Shown here in pieces: positions 43,019 through 51,021 of a stretch of DNA of 64,000 nucleotides. The DNA comes from Aurantiacibacter odishensis. GTDB taxonomy: Bacteria; Pseudomonadota; Alphaproteobacteria; Sphingomonadales; Sphingomonadaceae. Each line of letters starts with the position of its first letter. The first letter of the stretch is position 1. The notes under the pieces are model-generated. The model was not told the origin of the DNA, did not search any database, and saw only the letters and a program-made list of their open reading frames with translations. The stretch covers positions 1 to 64,000 of the forward strand of contig NZ_QYOS01000018.1 of assembly GCF_003605195.1 (NCBI RefSeq), written 5' to 3'. The translations under genes and the position numbers were made by a program.

Positions 43019-43627
43019 ATGAAAACAAAATTGCTACTCACCGCTCTCGCTACCTTTGCGGGATTTGCTGCAACGCCTTCCCAGGCAGAGGACTTCGACG
43101 GTCCCTACATTGGTGTTCAGGCAGGCTGGAACCGGGCAGAAGTGGCTAATGCCACGATCGAATCCCAGCCGGTCGACGCTGAAGCCTCTCGCGATGCCTT
43201 GGTGCTCGGTGGCTACGTTGGCTACAACTACAAGATCAACGATCGCCTTGTAATCGGCGCGGAAGCCGGTTTCAGCGGCGCTTTCGATGACGAAATCCGT
43301 GCACAGTCGGATGGGGCTGCGATCACTATCGATCCCCGTTACAGCTTCGATCTGACGGCTCGTGCAGGTTACCTCGTGAATGACAAGACGCTGATCTATG
43401 TTCGCGGCGGCTATGCCAATTCACGGGTCCGCACAGCGCTCGTCACAGACGACGCTACCACGCGTGTATCCGACAATCTGGACGGATGGCTTGTTGGCGG
43501 CGGTGTCGAGCGCGCCCTGACCGACAACGTGAGCGCTCGCCTGGAATACCGTTACACCGACTTTGGCAATAATGGCGGTCAGTTTGACCAGCACCAGGCC
43601 CTCGTTGGCATCAGCTACAACTTTTGA
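43019..43627 (+). CDS. Outer-membrane beta-barrel protein (OmpA/opacity-like)
   Basis: This 202-residue protein has a signal peptide (1-23, cut after SQA) and an eight-strand barrel pattern: DGPYIGVQAGWNRAEV, LGGYVGYNYKINDRLVIGAE, YSFDLTARAGYLVNDKTLIY, ARLEYRYTDFG, and a C-terminal HQALVGISYNF ending in Phe as required for outer-membrane insertion. The ATG at 43019 follows GGAG by six bases. Candidate LysR site B is about 90 bp upstream. Confidence 0.9.
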   Translation: MKTKLLLTALATFAGFAATPSQAEDFDGPYIGVQAGWNRAEVANATIESQPVDAEASRDALVLGGYVGYNYKINDRLVIGAEAGFSGAFDDEIRAQSDGAAITIDPRYSFDLTARAGYLVNDKTLIYVRGGYANSRVRTALVTDDATTRVSDNLDGWLVGGGVERALTDNVSARLEYRYTDFGNNGGQFDQHQALVGISYNF

Positions 43628-43690
43628 ACCGCAGACGGATGCCGCTGCCTGCTAGTCAGGCGGCGGCAACCTGTGGTGCTGGAATACGTC

Positions 43691-43894
43691 ATGTACTGGG
43701 TCCAATCGAAATTTGCCGGATCTTCCCTGGATGCGACCTTGCTGAAGCTTCAGCCGATCGTGACTGCATCCTTCGCCAGCGGCTCCCTGACCGCGGCACT
43801 GTTGAACCTTACCGCAGTGGCGGCAGTGTCGGCAGTCAGGCAAGGCATGCCGCGCCTTTTCAGTCCCGACACCAGGCAGCCTCGCGATGGCTGA
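43691..43894 (+). CDS. Possible small protein of about 67 residues
   Basis: An open frame with ATG at 43691 (GTG at 43673 is an alternative) reads MYWVQSKFAGSSLDATLLKL and TASFASGSLTAALLNLTAVA. It ends 8 bp inside the next gene, which would fit coupling. There is no family match and no strong ribosome site, so it may be chance. Confidence 0.3.
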   Translation: MYWVQSKFAGSSLDATLLKLQPIVTASFASGSLTAALLNLTAVAAVSAVRQGMPRLFSPDTRQPRDG

Positions 43895-44225
43895 TCCCGA
43901 ATACGACAGGATCCTTAGCCAGCTCAGATTGGCGATGGTCAGCGATTGCGGCTGTGAGGACAGGCTTTCAAGCGCCCAGGATGCGGCTCGCGGTGCCGGG
44001 CTGTCTGCCGCAGAGATCGATGCTGCCTTGGGCGAGCGAAGTTTCGATGTACGAACCTCGGCCGTTCTGGCCGTTGCCTGCGCACTCAAGAACGGTGATC
44101 TGCAAGCTTACGACATGGCCGAGAAGCAAGCCCTCGCGTGCGGATTGACCGGCGATGAGCTGGAATTCTTCATGACATTTGCTCTTCGGTTTCGCGAGAT
44201 CCCGAAGGATTCAATCGGCGCCTGA
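43887..44225 (+). CDS. Small helical protein, weakly AhpD-like
   Basis: This 112-residue protein is all-helical. The segment TSAVLAVACALKNGDLQAYD, then KQALACGLTGDELEFFM, recalls the CMD/AhpD helix pair, but the CxxC is absent; the only cysteine pair (DCGCED) sits near the N-terminus. Function is unknown. It precedes the DUF983 gene by about 50 bp. Confidence 0.6.
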   Translation: MADPEYDRILSQLRLAMVSDCGCEDRLSSAQDAARGAGLSAAEIDAALGERSFDVRTSAVLAVACALKNGDLQAYDMAEKQALACGLTGDELEFFMTFALRFREIPKDSIGA

Positions 44226-44277
44226 CCCTTTCTTGATGGCCAGAGCCCGAAACCTCCAATCGAAAGGAGCAGTCCCT

Positions 44278-44712
44278 ATGACCAAGCCAAACAAAGACAA
44301 AGGCAGGTGGATATTAAGGTCTGGCTGGAAGGGGCTTTGTCCCCGTTGCGGGAAGGGAGCCATGTTCACCTCGTGGCTGAAGATGAGTGAGACGTGTACG
44401 GTTTGCAAGCTGGACTACAGTTTCGCTTCGCCGGACGACGGACCAGCATTCTTCTCGCTTTGTTTCGTCGCTTTTCCGCTGATGTTTCTCGTGGTCTGGA
44501 TTCACGTCACTTTCGAGACGTCAGTGACCGTGATGCTGTTGATTGCCGCGCCGCTGATGGCCTTCGGCTGCGTCTTGCCGCTGCGGCCAATCAAGGGGTG
44601 GCTTGTCGCATCCCAATATGTGAATCGATCTGTGGAAGCAGGGACGGAGAAACTCTGGGCGCAGATGAAAGAACGCGAAAAGGCGACAGAGCACGAGACG
44701 GAGAAGAAGTGA
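44278..44712 (+). CDS. DUF983 membrane protein with zinc-finger-like motif
   Basis: This 144-residue protein matches DUF983: an N-terminal CPRCGKGAMF and CTVCKLDY form a four-cysteine metal site, followed by two membrane segments (FFSLCFVAFPLMFLVVWIHV and VMLLIAAPLMAFGCVLPL). In alphaproteobacteria such genes often lie near cytochrome oxidase genes, which are not present here. The ATG at 44278 has GGAG nine bases upstream; the longer frame from 44179 overlaps the previous gene. Confidence 0.88.
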   Translation: MTKPNKDKGRWILRSGWKGLCPRCGKGAMFTSWLKMSETCTVCKLDYSFASPDDGPAFFSLCFVAFPLMFLVVWIHVTFETSVTVMLLIAAPLMAFGCVLPLRPIKGWLVASQYVNRSVEAGTEKLWAQMKEREKATEHETEKK

Positions 44713-44799
44713 ACTCGCGCTGAGAACTTTGTACTAGACCCGGAGCGCTTTGGCATTGCGAGCGTACCTGACTTGCCGCCGCGAGCGGCTTCGACGAAT

Positions 44800-45027
44800 T
44801 CAGCGGGTCTGCGTAACCGCATCTCGCTCAGCCTTGCGCAAAGCGGCGGCGAGTCGTGCTGCTTGATCCTTTCCTAGAACTGTCGTTCCGGGGCCCAGTA
44901 CGTCATCGTGAGCGGCGATCCGGGCTGCTTGCAGAGCGCGAGCTTCCAGGATCGCAGGCGTCATCAACGTCGTTGTGAGAACGAAGCCCGCGAAGGCCGC
45001 CAGCAGTGCATCCTTGTGTCCTTGCAT
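44800..45027 (-). CDS. Small membrane-anchored protein
   Basis: This 75-residue protein has one N-terminal hydrophobic segment (LLAAFAGFVLTTTLMTPAIL) and a charged helical tail (LGKDQAARLAAALRKAERDA). GGAG lies ten bases before the ATG. No family is recognised. It is single on the minus strand. Confidence 0.55.
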   Translation of the reverse strand: MQGHKDALLAAFAGFVLTTTLMTPAILEARALQAARIAAHDDVLGPGTTVLGKDQAARLAAALRKAERDAVTQTR

Positions 45028-45349
45028 GATTTTATCACTCCGTTCGTGGCGTGAGCTGGTCCGCTTGGCGCGCAGTCAAACTCACTATTCCCGGAACATC
45101 TAAGTCATGCAGGATGCGATATTAACGCTGAAATATATAATAAGTCTATTTCAAGAAACGTATCAATGAAGAAGGATGGTCGGGTTAGGATGACCCATGC
45201 AAGATCGGATTATTATTCCTCTTATCGGAATAGAGTGTTTACAATTTCCTGAATTATCATCTGGAGGCGAATTAATAGATTGATCGTCAGCAACCATCGG
45301 GCGTCGGCAACACTACCTTCGCCTTTGCGAGCCCAGATTGGAAGAAATC
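45028..45349. other. AT-rich regulatory gap before glutaredoxin
   Basis: These 322 bp contain no gene. They are richer in A and T than their surroundings and hold candidate LysR site C (45215-45231), the start region of the small minus-strand gene and the probable grxC promoter. Confidence 0.6.
45215..45231. promoter_or_regulatory. Candidate LysR site C (ATTCC-N7-GGAAT)
   Basis: ATTCC-TCTTATC-GGAAT has arms and spacing identical to site B. It lies 119 bp before the glutaredoxin start. Confidence 0.55.
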
Positions 45350-45625
45350 ATGCCGAAGATTGAAATCTATACCAAGGACTATTGCCCCTACTGTGCCCTT
45401 GCAAAGTCCATCCTGAAGGAACACCGGCTGAGCTATGTCGAGCATAGCCTAACGGAAGATCCCACCCTGTTCGGACCAATGGTCAACAGGTCGGACGGGA
45501 GGCGCACGGTGCCGCAGATTTTCATAGATGGCGTCGGCATTGGCGGAGCTGACGAACTGTCGATGCTGGATGAGCGAGGTGAACTCGCAATACGGAATGG
45601 ATCTGCCGCCGCTCAGGCTGCCTAG
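45350..45625 (+). CDS. grxC: Glutaredoxin 3
   Basis: This 91-residue dithiol glutaredoxin has the active site CPYC at 12-15 and the glutathione-binding segment TVPQIFIDGVGIGGADEL. It reduces protein disulfides with glutathione. The ATG at 45350 follows GGAAGAAATC; four codons upstream in the same frame are probably untranslated. Its upstream dyad links it to the LysR gene and GST. Confidence 0.93.
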   Translation: MPKIEIYTKDYCPYCALAKSILKEHRLSYVEHSLTEDPTLFGPMVNRSDGRRTVPQIFIDGVGIGGADELSMLDERGELAIRNGSAAAQAA

Positions 45626-45773
45626 CGAAACGGACTTTGCGTCCGACGTCGGAATGGAAAAGGCGGACATGGAATTGAGCGCCTGCTAACGACAACACCC
45701 CGATAGAGCGGGATGCGAAGTAATCATCAGCAGGAGGGGAACTGCGAGATATGGCTTCGCCGAGGGGGCTGTC

Positions 45774-46673
45774 ATGGTAACGTCCGAAACGATCATCGAT
45801 TTTGTTGTTCCGGTTGCGGTCTTCGTGATGATGCTCGCACTTGGCCTGGGCTTGAAGTTCTCCGACTTCCGATCCGCCCTCAGACGTCCGAAGTCATTGT
45901 TCCTGGGGGTTGCATGCCAGATCGTCCTCGTGCCCCTTGTCGGCTTTCTTTTCGTCTCGGTCCTGCAAGTTGATCCGAACCTGGCCCTTGGCATCGTAAT
46001 CCTGACGCTTTGCCCCGGCGCCGCGATGAGCAACCTGCTAACGCGGATCGCTGGCGGCGACGTAGCGCTGTCCGTGTCCCTGACTGCGGTCAGCAACCTG
46101 CTTAGTGCCGCGACCCTTCCGGCGCTGTCCTTGCTTGCGGCGAGCCATTTCCTTGGCACCACAACGCCCGGCATTGAATTCGGATCTCTTGCGTTACGCG
46201 TGGTGGCGGTCGCGACGGTCCCGGTGCTGCTGGGAATGCTTATTCGACATCTGGCGCCTCACCTTGTCGACCAGCACGAGCCGGTCATCTTCCGCGCCTG
46301 CTTTGCCGTGTTCATTGCAATAATCGGCTGGTCTTTCGTCGAAGTGCTGGAGACCTTGCAATCGGGTCTGATCCTGATCGGGTGGCAGCTTGCGCTCTTG
46401 ACCTTCGTTCTCCTCGCCCTCGGGTTCGCGGTAGCGCAGGCGTTTGGTCTGTCCGCTCCTCAACGGGCGACAATCGCAATCGAAACGGGTGTCCAGAACG
46501 GTGGGCTCGGGCTTGCGGTGGGTGCTTTACTGTGGGGCGATGCAGCCGGCTTCCCAATACTTGCAACGCCCTCGGTCATATATGCCGCACTGACCTATAT
46601 AATGACCTTCCCCGTCGTCATCCTGCTCTCTCGCGCTTTCCCAGGATTGAGGACGACCGCGAAGGGTAAATGA
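45774..46673 (+). CDS. Bile acid:sodium symporter family (BASS) transporter
   Basis: This 299-residue inner-membrane protein has about nine to ten membrane segments and the BASS signatures LTLCPGAAMSNLLTRIAGGD and ETGVQNGGLGLAVGALLWGD. Bacterial members import organic anions with sodium, such as pantoate, keto acids or bile acids. The substrate is not known here. It ends 46 bp before the convergent tRNA-Thr. Confidence 0.9.
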   Translation: MVTSETIIDFVVPVAVFVMMLALGLGLKFSDFRSALRRPKSLFLGVACQIVLVPLVGFLFVSVLQVDPNLALGIVILTLCPGAAMSNLLTRIAGGDVALSVSLTAVSNLLSAATLPALSLLAASHFLGTTTPGIEFGSLALRVVAVATVPVLLGMLIRHLAPHLVDQHEPVIFRACFAVFIAIIGWSFVEVLETLQSGLILIGWQLALLTFVLLALGFAVAQAFGLSAPQRATIAIETGVQNGGLGLAVGALLWGDAAGFPILATPSVIYAALTYIMTFPVVILLSRAFPGLRTTAKGK

Positions 46674-46719
46674 ATCACACATACTCTGGAACTGGAGTTT
46701 CGGCGGTAACGCCAAGCGA

Positions 46720-46795
46720 TGGTGCCGGTTAGAGGATTCGAACCCCTGGCCTGATGATTACAAATCAACTGCTCTACCAACTGAGCTAAACCGGC
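46720..46795 (-). tRNA. tRNA-Thr(TGT) with encoded CCA
   Basis: The 76-nt cloverleaf has acceptor GCCGGTT with AACCGGC, discriminator A and CCA. The anticodon loop TTTGTAA gives TGT. The anticodon stem GTTGA/TCATC has one T-T mismatch, so it is slightly weaker than usual. The T-arm GGTTCGAATCC is normal. Confidence 0.95.
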
Positions 46796-46921
46796 TTGCC
46801 ATGCGGGCGGGGCTCCTTTGGTCCAAAGCAGTAGGGAAGGCAAGTGGGTGTGCGAAGGTGGCGTTTGAAACCGCTTGGCGATTATGCTTCTATCGTGACG
46901 GGACGTAACCTGGAGCAGCGA

Positions 46922-47290
46922 ATGGATTCCCGTACCCAGGAACAGTTGATTTTCGAGGCGCACCGCAAGTCTGCGGGCGCCAGCTACCTGCTGTGGTTCT
47001 TCCTTGGTTTTCTTGGTGCGCACCGCTTTTACCTCGGACGGACCGGCACGGGCATTGCCCAGTTGCTGATGTGCCTTTCCATCGTGGGGATCATCCCGCT
47101 AGCGTTCTGGTGGCTGATCGATGCCTTCCAGATCCCGGAGATGGTTCGCGAGGAGAACATGAAGACGATCCGCGAGCTCAGCGGGTACCGCGAAGGCCAG
47201 AGCGGCTCACGCATCTCTGCACCACAGTACGAACCACCGCGTCCGCTGGATCCGCGGGTCGAGGAGATCCGGGAATTGCGCCGCCGCTGA
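46922..47290 (+). CDS. TM2-domain membrane protein
   Basis: This 122-residue protein contains the TM2 signature: a first membrane segment SYLLWFFLGFLGAHRFYLGR, then TGIAQLLMCLSIVGIIPLAF with the conserved WWLIDAF. A charged cytoplasmic tail follows. The role of TM2 proteins in bacteria is unknown. The ATG at 46922 gives the usual length. Confidence 0.88.
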   Translation: MDSRTQEQLIFEAHRKSAGASYLLWFFLGFLGAHRFYLGRTGTGIAQLLMCLSIVGIIPLAFWWLIDAFQIPEMVREENMKTIRELSGYREGQSGSRISAPQYEPPRPLDPRVEEIRELRRR

Positions 47291-47307
47291 CTGGTTCGCT
47301 CGGCTCG

Positions 47308-48174
47308 TCATGGCACGCCGAAAGTCCAGCCCTCGGTTCTCGCGATCTTCGGCGTAAGGCTTTCCGGAGACCAGAGTGCGGCGTCATGGCCTCTCGTGCG
47401 CAACCACGCGGCAGTAACCAGCGCGTCGCTCGCGTGATCGTCGATTGCGCCGCTACCCACGACGGGTGGACTCCCCAGGTTTCGAAGGGCGGTATTCAGT
47501 TCATCGATCGTGCGCATCTTTGCACGGGCGGCTGTGCGCCCCGCCGTGATGGCCGCGAGAGTCGTGTAGATCTCCACGATTACCGGGCCGACAGCGGGCA
47601 GCGGATCGACGGGCCAGACGGGGACTTCCCCGCGCAAGGCATGAAGCATCCGCATCCCGGTGAGGCTGGACTTGCCCACTTGCGCCGCACCGACGAGATT
47701 GAAGTTTGAGTAAGGTTTGCAGCCTTGTTTCGCCTGCTCGATTTCCGTCACGCGGAAGCGACCGCGTCCGCCGCCGAACAGGTCGCCTTCGCGCCCGCCG
47801 TGGCGGCGGAAATGCCGGCTTGCCTCCGGGTGGTCGACGAAGCTCCCGGCTGCCAGGTGCTCGTCATCCTCGGCGATGCTGTCAATCAGCGCCCAGAGCG
47901 ACTTGGCATCCTCAGGGCTTTCCTCCCAGCCGGGGAAGAAGGCACCCGCGTCGAGAAACGGCAGCGATATGCCAAGGTCCAGGCCCACCAGCGTATCGGC
48001 TGGCAGTTCCTCTCGCAGCAAGTGGAGGACGTCCGACCTGCTCCAGCCTTTCCCGCGCTCCACCAATACCGGCGGTCCGCCGCCCGCGTCAGCAATGGCA
48101 ATCGCGATGCCCTTGTGCCGCGCGCCCGTCGCGCCCGACCAGTCTATCGCGACGTAGTGCGAAAAGCGGTTCAA
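47308..48174 (-). CDS. DUF429-like protein with RNase H-type fold (predicted)
   Basis: This protein of about 288 residues starts HYVAIDWSGATGARHKGIAI, resembling the first strand pair of RNase H-fold nucleases with Asp, and has later acidic positions LVGLDLGIS and GAIDDHASDALVTAAWL. It is often encoded next to rarA. The likely start is TTG at 48174, overlapping the rarA stop as TTGA; an ATG at 48201 inside rarA is the alternative. A link to DNA processing is suggested by fold and neighbour only. Confidence 0.75.
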   Translation of the reverse strand: MNRFSHYVAIDWSGATGARHKGIAIAIADAGGGPPVLVERGKGWSRSDVLHLLREELPADTLVGLDLGISLPFLDAGAFFPGWEESPEDAKSLWALIDSIAEDDEHLAAGSFVDHPEASRHFRRHGGREGDLFGGGRGRFRVTEIEQAKQGCKPYSNFNLVGAAQVGKSSLTGMRMLHALRGEVPVWPVDPLPAVGPVIVEIYTTLAAITAGRTAARAKMRTIDELNTALRNLGSPPVVGSGAIDDHASDALVTAAWLRTRGHDAALWSPESLTPKIARTEGWTFGVP

Positions 48175-49484
48175 CCTCGCTCCGCCCGCAGCTTGTCCCA
48201 ATAGTCAAGCCGCTTCCGGATCTCGCGCTCGAACCCGCGTTCGACCGGCTCGTAGTAAGTCTGGGCGTCCATGTCGTCCGGCCAGTAATTGTCGCCCGAG
48301 AAGCCTTCCTCAGCGTTGTGATCGTAGGTGTAGCCCTTGCCGTAGCCGACGTCCTTCATCAGCTTGGTCGGAGCGTTCACGATATTCATCGGCGGCATAA
48401 GGCTGCCGGTCTCCTTCGCGCTTCGGAAGGCGGCTTTCTGGGCCTTGTAGACGGCGTTCGATTTGGGCGCGGTGGCGAGGTAGAGGCACGCCTGGACCAG
48501 TGCGAGTTCGCCTTCAGGACTGCCGAGAAACTGGTAGGCGTCCTTTGCCGCCATGCATTGCGTCAGCGCCTGTGGATCGGCGAGGCCGATGTCTTCTACC
48601 GCCATGCGGATCAGCCGCCGCGCGACGAACAGCGGTTCCTCACCCGCCACCAGCATCCGGGCCATGTAATAGAGCGAAGCCTGCGGATCCGACCCGCGCA
48701 CGGCCTTGTGCAGGGCGGAGATGAGGTTGTAGTGCCCCTCCCGGTCCTTGTCGTAAACCGCCACGCGGCGCTGGAGAAACTGGCCGAGCGCCGCGGGGTC
48801 CAACGGATCGCCGATCTTCGCCGCATAGAGCGTTTCGGCCTGGTTGAGCAGGAATCGCCCATCGCCATCGGCGGAGGCGATCAGCGCCTCGCGCGCTTCT
48901 GCGGTCACGGGGAGGGGGCCTTCCAGTTCCTCCGCGCGGTCCAGCAACTTGCCAAGTGCTTCGGCATCGAGGCGGTGCAGGATCAGCACCTGCGCGCGGC
49001 TCAGCAAGGCGGCGTTGAGTTCGAAGCTGGGGTTCTCCGTCGTCGCACCCACCAGGGTGACGAGGCCACGTTCAACGAAGGGAAGGAAGCCATCCTGCTG
49101 CGCGCGGTTGAACCGGTGGATTTCGTCCACGAACAACAGCGTGCGCTGGCCAGCCTTCTGGGCCTGCTCGGCGGCGGCAAAGGCCTTCTTGAGGTCGGCA
49201 ACGCCCGAGAACACGGCGCTCACGGCCTCGTACCGCATACCCACCTCGTCGGCGAGCAGGCGGGCGATGCTGGTCTTGCCGGTTCCGGGCGGGCCCCACA
49301 ACACCATGCTGGAGAGCCTGCCAGCGGCTACCATTCGACCGATGGCGCCATCGCTGCCGGTCAGGTGTTCCTGTCCGATCACCTCGGCGAGGCTGCGTGG
49401 GCGCAGTCGATCGGCCAGCGGGGCATCCTCGCGCACCTCTTCGGTGGGTTTCTGGGGGGCATCGTCGGCAAACAGGTCGGCCAT
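48171..49484 (-). CDS. rarA: Replication-associated recombination protein A
   Basis: This 437-residue AAA+ ATPase (RarA/MgsA, related to WRNIP1) acts at stalled replication forks. Walker A GPPGTGKT lies at 64-71, Walker B FVDEIHRFNR follows, and GATTENPSFELNAALLSR is the sensor region. The C-terminal tetramerisation domain contains YNLISALHKAVRGSDPQASL. All are intact. A GTG two codons upstream (49490) could also be the start. Backbone gene. Confidence 0.95.
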   Translation of the reverse strand: MADLFADDAPQKPTEEVREDAPLADRLRPRSLAEVIGQEHLTGSDGAIGRMVAAGRLSSMVLWGPPGTGKTSIARLLADEVGMRYEAVSAVFSGVADLKKAFAAAEQAQKAGQRTLLFVDEIHRFNRAQQDGFLPFVERGLVTLVGATTENPSFELNAALLSRAQVLILHRLDAEALGKLLDRAEELEGPLPVTAEAREALIASADGDGRFLLNQAETLYAAKIGDPLDPAALGQFLQRRVAVYDKDREGHYNLISALHKAVRGSDPQASLYYMARMLVAGEEPLFVARRLIRMAVEDIGLADPQALTQCMAAKDAYQFLGSPEGELALVQACLYLATAPKSNAVYKAQKAAFRSAKETGSLMPPMNIVNAPTKLMKDVGYGKGYTYDHNAEEGFSGDNYWPDDMDAQTYYEPVERGFEREIRKRLDYWDKLRAERG

Positions 49485-49563
49485 GGGCACTATGTAGCGG
49501 CTTGGCTCGCCGGAGGTAGGGCAGGGCGGGAATTTTTCCGCATGCCTCTTGTTACGATAGGTC

Positions 49564-49577
49564 TAAGATATATCTTA
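49564..49577. promoter_or_regulatory. Palindromic PadR operator (predicted)
   Basis: TAAGATATATCTTA is a perfect 14-bp palindrome 29 bp before the PadR gene. Between them is a second dyad, CCAGT-N7-ACTGG (49581-49597). PadR-family proteins commonly bind such AT-rich palindromes in their own promoters. Confidence 0.65.
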
Positions 49578-49606
49578 AGGCCAGTGGGACGTACTGGAGA
49601 GTTGCA

Positions 49607-50509
49607 ATGAGCAAGGATAGCAGGAAGCCGCGCAAGTCGCAGGCAGCCGGAAAGTCGGCAAAGAGCTCGGCATCGCGGCCGCGCCGCGCACGCCGCGAGG
49701 AAGAGATCGTCGAGCCTGAAGACCTCGAACCGGTCGAGGGCGATATCGAGGACCACCCCGAGGGCGAGGATTTCGAAGTCGAGGTTGAGATCGAAATGGA
49801 CGATGACGATGGCGACTGGGAAGAGGGCGGCCCGCGCCGCTATCGCCGCCGCCATCGGCATCGGTACAACGCGGAGGACGTGCTCGGCATGGCCGGCATT
49901 TTCGGCAGGGACGGACCGCTTGGCCCCGATGGCCCGTTCGGCCGGGGCGGAGTGTTCGGCAAAGACGGTGTGTTCGGCCCTGGTGGGCTGTTCGCGCAAA
50001 GCGGTGGTCGCAAGCGCTCCCGCTCGCACCAAGGTGAGGGACAGCGTCGCCGCCGCCTGTTCGGGCCGGGTGAATTGCGTCTTGTGCTGCTGGCCATGCT
50101 GGCAGAGGAACCGCGCCACGGTTACGAACTGATCAAGGCGCTGGAGGACATGACTGCTGGCTCTTATTCACCCAGCCCCGGCACGATCTACCCGACCTTG
50201 CAGATGCTGGCGGATGAGGGCGCGATTGCCGAGCAGGACAGCGAGGACGCGAAGAAGCTGTTCCAGGCGACGGAGAGCGGCCTTGCCGAACTGGAAGACC
50301 GCAAGGACGAGATCGAGGAACTGTGGGACCGGCTTGGTCGCAAGCGCGAGAAGGCGCGTCCCAAGGGTTCCTCCGAACTGTTCCGTGCGATGGGCAACCT
50401 TGCACAGGTCATCCGTAACAAGGCTGCCGACGGCAAGCTGAAGGACCTCGACAAGGAACAGGTTGTCGACCTGATCGACGAACTGGCGCGCAAGATCGAG
50501 CGTCTGTAA
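49607..50509 (+). CDS. PadR-family regulator with long low-complexity N-terminus
   Basis: This 300-residue protein has a PadR winged helix at about 150-235 (LFGPGELRLVLLAMLAEEPR, then HGYELIKAL and SPGTIYPTLQMLADEGAI) and a helical dimerisation tail. Unusually, the first 150 residues are low complexity: a basic stretch (1-30), an acidic stretch (31-72), a His/Arg cluster (77-87) and six FG-x-G-type repeats (99-130, such as GPDGPFGRGGVFGKDG). The extension may bind nucleic acid or metal. It probably represses itself through the palindrome upstream. Confidence 0.9.
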   Translation: MSKDSRKPRKSQAAGKSAKSSASRPRRARREEEIVEPEDLEPVEGDIEDHPEGEDFEVEVEIEMDDDDGDWEEGGPRRYRRRHRHRYNAEDVLGMAGIFGRDGPLGPDGPFGRGGVFGKDGVFGPGGLFAQSGGRKRSRSHQGEGQRRRRLFGPGELRLVLLAMLAEEPRHGYELIKALEDMTAGSYSPSPGTIYPTLQMLADEGAIAEQDSEDAKKLFQATESGLAELEDRKDEIEELWDRLGRKREKARPKGSSELFRAMGNLAQVIRNKAADGKLKDLDKEQVVDLIDELARKIERL

Positions 50510-50524
50510 CTTTTGATGCCAATT

Positions 50525-50565
50525 CCCTGTTTCGCGCAAGCGTGTTAGACTTGCGCGAAACAGGG
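50525..50565 (+). repeat. Perfect 16-bp stem hairpin before a membrane-protein gene
   Basis: CCCTGTTTCGCGCAAG (50525-50540) pairs fully with 50550-50565 over a 9-base loop. There is no T run. The right arm merges into the ribosome site GGGGAGG of the next gene, so the hairpin may end the PadR transcript or control translation. TTCCCTGTTTCGCG recurs at 24025-24038. Confidence 0.6.
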
Positions 50566-50574
50566 GAGGCAACA

Positions 50575-51012
50575 ATGGCCATCATGGAACGTCCCGCCAC
50601 GCCGTGGCACCTGTGGGTGATCGGCATCCTGGCGCTGTTGTGGAACGCCTTCGGCGCTTACGACTACCTGATGACGCAGACGCGCAACGAGGCCTACATG
50701 TCGGCCTTCACTCCGCAGCAGCTCGAATATTTCTACAGCTTCCCCGCGTGGATGGAGGCGTTCTGGGCGATCGGCGTCTGGAGCGCATTCCTCGGTGCGG
50801 TCCTGCTGGTGCTGCGCAGCCGCTTTGCCTTTCACGCGTTCGTGCTGGGCTTGATCGGGCTGGCGGGTTCGTCCGTCTATCAGTTCACCAACCCGGCACC
50901 GGACGGCGTTCTCGACGGAACGGGCCTGATCATGACATTCGTGATCTGGGCCAGCCAAATCCTGCTTGCCCTTTATGCCCTGACAATGATGCGCCGCGGC
51001 GTGCTGCGCTGA
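50575..51012 (+). CDS. Conserved-looking four-span membrane protein
   Basis: This 145-residue inner-membrane protein has about four hydrophobic segments (LWVIGILALLWNAFGAYDYL, FWAIGVWSAFLGAVLLVL, AFVLGLIGLAGSSVYQFT, IMTFVIWASQILLALYAL). No family name is known to me. The ATG at 50575 follows GGGGAGG by seven bases; the longer frame includes the hairpin. Confidence 0.75.
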   Translation: MAIMERPATPWHLWVIGILALLWNAFGAYDYLMTQTRNEAYMSAFTPQQLEYFYSFPAWMEAFWAIGVWSAFLGAVLLVLRSRFAFHAFVLGLIGLAGSSVYQFTNPAPDGVLDGTGLIMTFVIWASQILLALYALTMMRRGVLR

Positions 51013-51021
51013 TCCCGCGTC

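Noticed and set aside
47706-49610. A 634-codon plus-strand frame opposite rarA
   Set aside because: Low-complexity composition and no domain; rarA and its neighbour on the other strand explain the region fully.
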